Below are positions 60,158-64,000 of a DNA stretch of 64,000 bases, piece after piece (position 1 is the first letter of the stretch; every line of letters begins with the position of its first letter). Origin of the DNA: Bacteroidales bacterium UBA5349 (lineage in GTDB: Bacteria > Bacteroidota > Bacteroidia > Bacteroidales > Tenuifilaceae); assembly GCA_002410065.1 (NCBI GenBank), contig DHQB01000027.1, positions 156,579 to 220,578 on the forward strand, given 5' to 3'. The position numbers and the translations under genes are program-made. Under the pieces are notes generated by a model that saw only the letters and a program-made list of their open reading frames with translations, did no database searches and was not told the DNA's origin.

Positions 60158-60808
60158 TTAGTTGAAAAGCATTTCGATACAATCACCATTTGGGATATTC
60201 AGATGATGAGCTAATATACCTAATTTTTTGGCTCCCTCAACATGTTGCAATGTATCATCAATAAAAAGAGTTTCTTCGGGCTTAAGATTATTCTCATTGA
60301 GGATTAGCTCAAAAGCATCCGCATCGGGTTTACGCATGTGGATTAGGTGCGAGTAGTACTCCCTATCGAAGAATACCGAGAGATTCTCAACCCCAAAAGT
60401 GCGGTGCAGGATTTGGTTGTAAGCCTCAAAGTGTATGGCGTTGGTATTGCTTAACAAAAAGGTTTTGTAGCCACTTTTTACTCTTCCAAGCAGTTCGAGC
60501 CTCGATGGAGGGAAGTCAAGCAGCATCGCATTCCATGCTTTGTCAATTTGCTCATCGGTTAGGTTTGATGAGGTGATACGGCGAACTTCATTTCGAAACT
60601 CTTGTGGCGATATTAATCCTTTATCTAGCAAATCGAATACGCCAATCTGTTTTGCCTGGTTAAAAATTGTATCGAAGTTTTGTAACCCTAAAGCCTTAAA
60701 GGCATTAATGGTTAAATGATAATCGATATTTATGATAACACCACCCAAATCGAAGATAATATTTTTGATTTTCTTGTCAGCAAAAGGACTAAAAATTGGC
60801 TTTGGCAT
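60158..60808 (-). CDS. HAD-family phosphatase (YihX-like)
   Basis: The 216-residue cytoplasmic protein belongs to the haloacid dehalogenase superfamily. Motif I is IIFDLGGVIINID, with the nucleophile D. A helical cap follows (about 35-100). Motif II is FLLSNTNAIH, and motif IV is ETLFIDDTLQHVEGAKKLG, with two Asp. Motif I has DLGGV rather than DxD, which is typical of the YihX/epoxide-hydrolase-like HAD group; these dephosphorylate small sugar or nucleotide phosphates. The substrate here is unknown. The ATP-cone nuclease gene follows 10 bases later, an unusual partnership. Confidence 0.88.
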   Translation of the reverse strand: MPKPIFSPFADKKIKNIIFDLGGVIINIDYHLTINAFKALGLQNFDTIFNQAKQIGVFDLLDKGLISPQEFRNEVRRITSSNLTDEQIDKAWNAMLLDFPPSRLELLGRVKSGYKTFLLSNTNAIHFEAYNQILHRTFGVENLSVFFDREYYSHLIHMRKPDADAFELILNENNLKPEETLFIDDTLQHVEGAKKLGILAHHLNIPNGDCIEMLFN

Positions 60809-60826
60809 AAAAAAGTTATATTAAGG

Positions 60827-60858
60827 TTGGAAAATTCCGATACAAATATGTATTTTTG
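60827..60858 (+). promoter_or_regulatory. Promoter of the CAU tRNA
   Basis: TTG at 60827-60829 and TATTTTTG at 60851-60858 are 21 bases apart; the tRNA begins 34 bases further on. Confidence 0.6.
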
Positions 60859-60892
60859 CAGTCCAATAAAAAAGCCTTTTTAGGTTTTTATC

Positions 60893-60969
60893 GGGCCCAT
60901 AGCTCAGTTGGTTAGAGCACCTGACTCATAATCAGGGGGTCACAGGATCATGCCCTGTTGGGCCCACCA
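60893..60969 (+). tRNA. tRNA with CAU anticodon (elongator Met, possibly Ile2)
   Basis: A 77-base cloverleaf including an encoded CCA can be drawn: acceptor GGGCCCA/TGGGCCC, discriminator A, D-arm AGCTC...GAGC, anticodon stem CCTGA/TCAGG with loop CTCATAA. The paired G1-C72 excludes initiator tRNA. Met or lysidine-modified Ile2 cannot be told apart by sequence alone. The T-stem ACAGG/CCTGT is perfect, but its loop is ATCATGC instead of the usual TTCRANY. Confidence 0.85.
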
Positions 60970-60976
60970 CAAAATC

Positions 60977-61009
60977 AAGCACTTACGGAAATAACGTAGG
61001 TGCTTTTTT
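60977..61009 (+). terminator. Terminator after the CAU tRNA
   Basis: Arms AAGCACTTACG (60977-60987) and CGTAGGTGCTT (60995-61005) pair over 11 bases with one G-U, with a 7-base loop and a T6 tail. Confidence 0.8.
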
Positions 61010-61147
61010 GTTTTGATACAAACAAACTACAGAGAGAATGACCCGTCCTAAGATAAGTCCAAAGGGTTAAACAATAATTTAAACCGCATTTAGCAAGTGT
61101 AAACTATCATTAACAATTTAAAAGGTGATAAATCCTTTTAAAACCCC

Positions 61148-61155
61148 TAAATTTG
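61148..61155 (+). promoter_or_regulatory. -7 box upstream of the ABC-F gene
   Basis: TAAATTTG fits TAnnTTTG and lies 80 bases before the ABC-F ATG. No TTG at -33 spacing was seen. Confidence 0.4.
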
Positions 61156-61234
61156 CAACTTTATTATCAAACTCACCGTTTGATCTCAGAACAGTTTATA
61201 CTCCATTAAGAACAATTAAGCCCTCTATTTTACG

Positions 61235-62857
61235 ATGATAACCGTTTCCAATCTGGCCATTCAATTTGGCAAAAAGTTCCTTTTTCAGGATGTTAACTTA
61301 AAATTTATTCCCGGTAACTGCTATGGTATCATTGGTGCCAATGGTGCAGGGAAATCTACTTTTCTAAGATTGATTAGTGGTGACTTGGATTCAACGCGTG
61401 GAAACATATCCCTTGGAACAGGCGAACGCTTATCGGTTCTACGTCAAGACCACGGCGAGTATGATAAGTTTAAAGTTATAGATGTTGTTTTAATGGGGCA
61501 CGAAAAACTTTGGGCGGTAGCACACGAAAAAAATGCCATTTATGAAAAGGCCGACTTTACCGAGGCTGACGGCATAAGGGCATCGGAGCTAGAAGAGCAG
61601 TTTGCCGAGATGGACGGCTGGAACGCCGAAAGTGATGCTGCATCTTTGTTAAGCGGATTGGGCATAAAAGAGGAGATGCACCAAAAGTTGGTGAATGAAT
61701 TGAATGGTAAAGAAAAAGTTAAAGTATTGCTGGCACAGGCATTATTCGGGAAGCCTGACAATCTGCTTCTGGATGAGCCCACCAACGACCTCGACCTTGA
61801 AACCGTTCAATGGCTTGAGAACTATTTGGCCAACTTCGACAATACACTTCTGGTGGTATCGCACGATAGGCACTTCCTCGACTCCATTTGTACACACATA
61901 GTTGACATCGATTTTGGTAAAGTTCAAATGTTTGCGGGTAACTATACATTCTGGTACCAAAGCAGTCAGCTGGCGTTGCGTCAACAGCTAGCACAAAACA
62001 AAAAGGCTGACGAAAAGAGGAAGGAACTGCTCGAATTCATTCAGCGTTTTAGCGCCAACGTGGCCAAATCGAAACAAGCCACAAGCCGCCGAAAAATGCT
62101 TGAGAAACTTAATGTGGATGAGATTCAACCCTCTACCCGCCGTTACCCGGGCATCATTTTTACTCCAGAACGCGAGCCTGGCAACAACATCTTACATGTT
62201 AACAACATCACCAAGCACGCTAACGATGGCACTTTGCTGTTGAACAATATCAGCTTTAACATCGAGAAAGATGAAAAAGTAGCCTTCCTATCGCGCAACC
62301 CATTAACCGTTACCGCTCTTTTTGAGATACTGAACGGCAAAATAAAACCCGAGGCCGGTACCTATAATTGGGGTGTAACCATTACAACAGCTTATCTGCC
62401 ACTCGAAAACTCAATGTTCTTCGAAAGTAGCCAAACGCTTGTTGATTGGCTCAGCTTATACTCCGCCGACACCAGCGAGTTGTATCTGCGTGGTTATCTG
62501 GGTAAAATGCTTTTCTCGGGCGAAGACATCTATAAGAAAGTGAAAATATTATCGGGGGGCGAAAAAATGCGTTGCATGATTTCTAAAATGATGCTCCTCA
62601 ATGCCAATGTGATGGTTCTGGACAATCCAACCAATCACCTCGACCTCGAATCCATTCAGGCATTTAACAATACGCTCACCTCTTTTAAAGGGAATGTTCT
62701 ATTGGCATCACACGACCATGAATTTATCAATACCGTTTGCAATCGTATCATCGAAATTACTCCCAAAGGGTTGATTGATAAACTTATGAGTTACGACGAT
62801 TACATATCGGACGAAAAAATACAAGAGTTGCGCGAGCAGATGTATAAGGTTCGGTAA
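61235..62857 (+). CDS. ABC-F ATPase (YbiT-like) with one degenerate ATP site
   Basis: The 540-residue cytoplasmic protein has two ABC domains and no membrane part; ABC-F proteins act on the ribosome. Domain 1 has Walker A GANGAGKST (34-42), Walker B LLLDEPTNDLD and H-loop VVSHDRHFLD, but its signature reads LNGKE (156-160) instead of LSGGE. Domain 2 has a good signature LSGGEKM (439-445), but its Walker A reads FLSRNPLTVT (351-360), without GxxxxGKS/T, and its catalytic Glu is N464 (LDNPTNHLD). In a folded pair, site 1 (Walker A1/B1 with signature 2) would be complete and site 2 would lack all its key groups. The linker (about 245-305) is basic. Confidence 0.9.
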   Translation: MITVSNLAIQFGKKFLFQDVNLKFIPGNCYGIIGANGAGKSTFLRLISGDLDSTRGNISLGTGERLSVLRQDHGEYDKFKVIDVVLMGHEKLWAVAHEKNAIYEKADFTEADGIRASELEEQFAEMDGWNAESDAASLLSGLGIKEEMHQKLVNELNGKEKVKVLLAQALFGKPDNLLLDEPTNDLDLETVQWLENYLANFDNTLLVVSHDRHFLDSICTHIVDIDFGKVQMFAGNYTFWYQSSQLALRQQLAQNKKADEKRKELLEFIQRFSANVAKSKQATSRRKMLEKLNVDEIQPSTRRYPGIIFTPEREPGNNILHVNNITKHANDGTLLLNNISFNIEKDEKVAFLSRNPLTVTALFEILNGKIKPEAGTYNWGVTITTAYLPLENSMFFESSQTLVDWLSLYSADTSELYLRGYLGKMLFSGEDIYKKVKILSGGEKMRCMISKMMLLNANVMVLDNPTNHLDLESIQAFNNTLTSFKGNVLLASHDHEFINTVCNRIIEITPKGLIDKLMSYDDYISDEKIQELREQMYKVR

Positions 62858-63129
62858 TCAGAGTAAACTTTAATTGAGCGACTCCCGATCACCTTACAAT
62901 ATCTTGCGAAATTGGTAGGAGAATAGGTTTCTTGCTATTTGGATATTTTCAGATTTTGCGAAAAAGGATTTTAGTAAACTGGCGTATTTCAAAAAGCAAA
63001 TTACTATCATTACTCAATTTGTAAAGAAGAGTTGATACCCTCTTTTTTTGTACTTTTAAACTGATATTTACAAACAGTTTTATTGTTTTTAAACCATAGA
63101 ATCCCCAGTGAATTTTTAAATTTATAATA
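62858..63129. other. Intergenic region before the CotH-like gene
   Basis: These 272 AT-rich bases contain no convincing ORF, hairpin or promoter pair. A leftward open frame at 62949-63218 overlaps the CotH-like start and has no gene-like features. Confidence 0.4.
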
Positions 63130-64000
63130 ATGAAAAACGCCGCTGTATTATTGCTGATAGTATTTTCCTTTACGCATATCAACGCCCAAAATTCGGTTAA
63201 GCTCTCCGGAACAATCATTGGTACGGCCGAATCGTTTGACTATGGTTTATTTGAATGTTCAACTATGGTTAACACCATCGAAAACGCATTTGATGGAAAT
63301 TTGCAAACAATTTTTGCATCCTGTATCCGCACAGGTGGATGGGTTGGGCTGGATTTAGGAGAGAAGCACATTATCACCAAAGTAGCCTATTGTCCACGTG
63401 AAAATCAATCTTCGCGTATGTTGCTGGGTGTTTTTGAAGGAGCCAATAATCCCGACTTTGGTGACGCCATCCCAATACATATAATTAATCAATCGCCAGC
63501 ACAAAATGAATTAACCAGCAACGATGTTTCTTGCTCAAAAGGCTTCAGATATGTGCGGTACATCGGTCCAAATGATGTAAAATGCAATCTCTCCGAACTC
63601 GAGTTTTATGGTTATCAGGGCGAAGGTAACAATTCACAACTTTCTCAAATCACCAATTTAGCCTCCGTAATTATCCACACAAAAAATGCTGAAGATATAG
63701 TTAGCAGAGATTATTATCTAAAAGGAATAGTTTCGGTTATATCTGAGAACGGTACAAATATTTACACAGACAGCCTTGAAATTAAAGGGAGAGGAAATGC
63801 AAGTTGGAGCTTCCCCAAAAAGCCTTACCGCATGAAATTATATAACAAAGCCAGCTTGCTCGGTTTTCCGGCTGTTGAAAAGAGTTGGACATTGATAAAT
63901 AATTACGTCGACAAAACACTGATGCGAAATCTGCTCGCTTTTGATTTAAGTGAAAGATTAGAAATATCCTATACACCTGCAGGTAAGCCCGTTGATGTTT
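63130..64000 (+). CDS. CotH-family secreted protein, 5' part (cut by window end)
   Basis: The forward strand is open from the ATG at 63130 to the window edge, about 290 codons. A signal peptide (KNAAVLLLIVFSFTHINAQ) is followed by a discoidin/F5-8-type-like region (about 20-165): ENAFDGNLQTIFASC, GWVGLDLGEKHIITKVAYCPR and ELEFYGYQG. The CotH domain begins near 200 with SLEIKGRGNASWSFPKKPYR, GFPAVEKSWTLINNY and DKTLMRNLLAFDLSERL. CotH proteins are atypical protein kinases on the spore coat; in Bacteroidota they are secreted, with unknown targets. The active-site part is outside the window. Confidence 0.8.
   Translation, partial: MKNAAVLLLIVFSFTHINAQNSVKLSGTIIGTAESFDYGLFECSTMVNTIENAFDGNLQTIFASCIRTGGWVGLDLGEKHIITKVAYCPRENQSSRMLLGVFEGANNPDFGDAIPIHIINQSPAQNELTSNDVSCSKGFRYVRYIGPNDVKCNLSELEFYGYQGEGNNSQLSQITNLASVIIHTKNAEDIVSRDYYLKGIVSVISENGTNIYTDSLEIKGRGNASWSFPKKPYRMKLYNKASLLGFPAVEKSWTLINNYVDKTLMRNLLAFDLSERLEISYTPAGKPVDV

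Noticed and set aside
62949..63218. Leftward 89-codon open frame
   Set aside because: It overlaps the start of the CotH-like gene in antisense and has no signal, motif or plausible partner.
60893..64000. The CAU tRNA as an integration site for a mobile island
   Set aside because: No integrase gene and no direct repeat of the tRNA 3' end was seen downstream in the window.

Overview
The window is a chromosomal segment of a member of the Bacteroidota, most likely a Bacteroidales/Marinilabiliales-type organism. This is inferred from the type IX secretion and gliding families present: a SprB-like adhesin, PorP/SprF, GldA, and two kinds of T9SS C-terminal sorting domain. Other supporting signs are FISUMP domains, DUF4296, small Cys-rich CWC and DUF4834-like proteins, -7 promoter boxes of the form TAnnTTTG, and the lack of Shine-Dalgarno sites. 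The DNA is moderately AT-rich. No integrase, transposase, CRISPR array or prophage was seen.

Layout. 1-3.8 kb: a C69 dipeptidase (3' end outside the window), a GNAT-like protein, and a gene-poor stretch with decayed remnants. 3.8-9.1 kb: a leftward block ileS, degenerate DksA/TraR-like gene, lspA, ispD. 9.3-11.9 kb: a VanZ-like membrane protein, a minimal sugar transferase and a Wzi-like barrel (surface polysaccharide). 12-13.4 kb: metK behind a candidate SAM-II riboswitch. 13.5-18.7 kb: a DUF3352-like protein with a propeller-like C-terminus, a DUF4834-like protein, gldA and a ROK glucokinase. 18.7-30.2 kb: a secreted YD-like protein, a DUF4296 lipoprotein, porP/sprF and a 2873-residue SprB-like adhesin. 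30.9-36.5 kb: a two-CxxC protein, a hairpin-rich intergenic repeat and a 1587-residue FISUMP surface protein. 36.6-44.8 kb: sfsA, an APC permease with EIIA-like and RCK-C tails, rnr and an M16 protease. 45-50.3 kb: a T9SS cargo protein, cysH, tRNA-Cys, a CWC protein, folB, glnS and an AAA ATPase. 50.5-55.8 kb: two hybrid histidine kinases around a coiled-coil lipoprotein. 56-60.8 kb: a TonB-like protein, alanine dehydrogenase, lipoate ligase, an ATP-cone/Mrr-like nuclease and a HAD phosphatase. 60.9-64 kb: a CAU tRNA, an ABC-F ATPase and the 5' part of a CotH-family gene.

How the genes fit together. Much of the window is housekeeping: translation (ileS, glnS, two tRNAs, ABC-F), RNA decay (rnr), lipoprotein maturation (lspA), isoprenoids (ispD), SAM, folate, sulfate and lipoate metabolism. 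A second theme is the cell surface: the SprB-like adhesin with its PorP/SprF partner, GldA, T9SS cargo, FISUMP protein, Wzi-like barrel and CotH-like protein.

The observations most worth a second look are the SAM-II riboswitch candidate; an ABC-F protein whose motif losses all fall in one of its two ATP sites; a 948-bp higher-order repeat in the adhesin gene; the orphan ATP-cone/nuclease fusion; a permease whose EIIA-like domain seems to lack its phosphorylatable His; and a CAU tRNA with an unusual T-loop. I did not find a clearly new multi-gene system.
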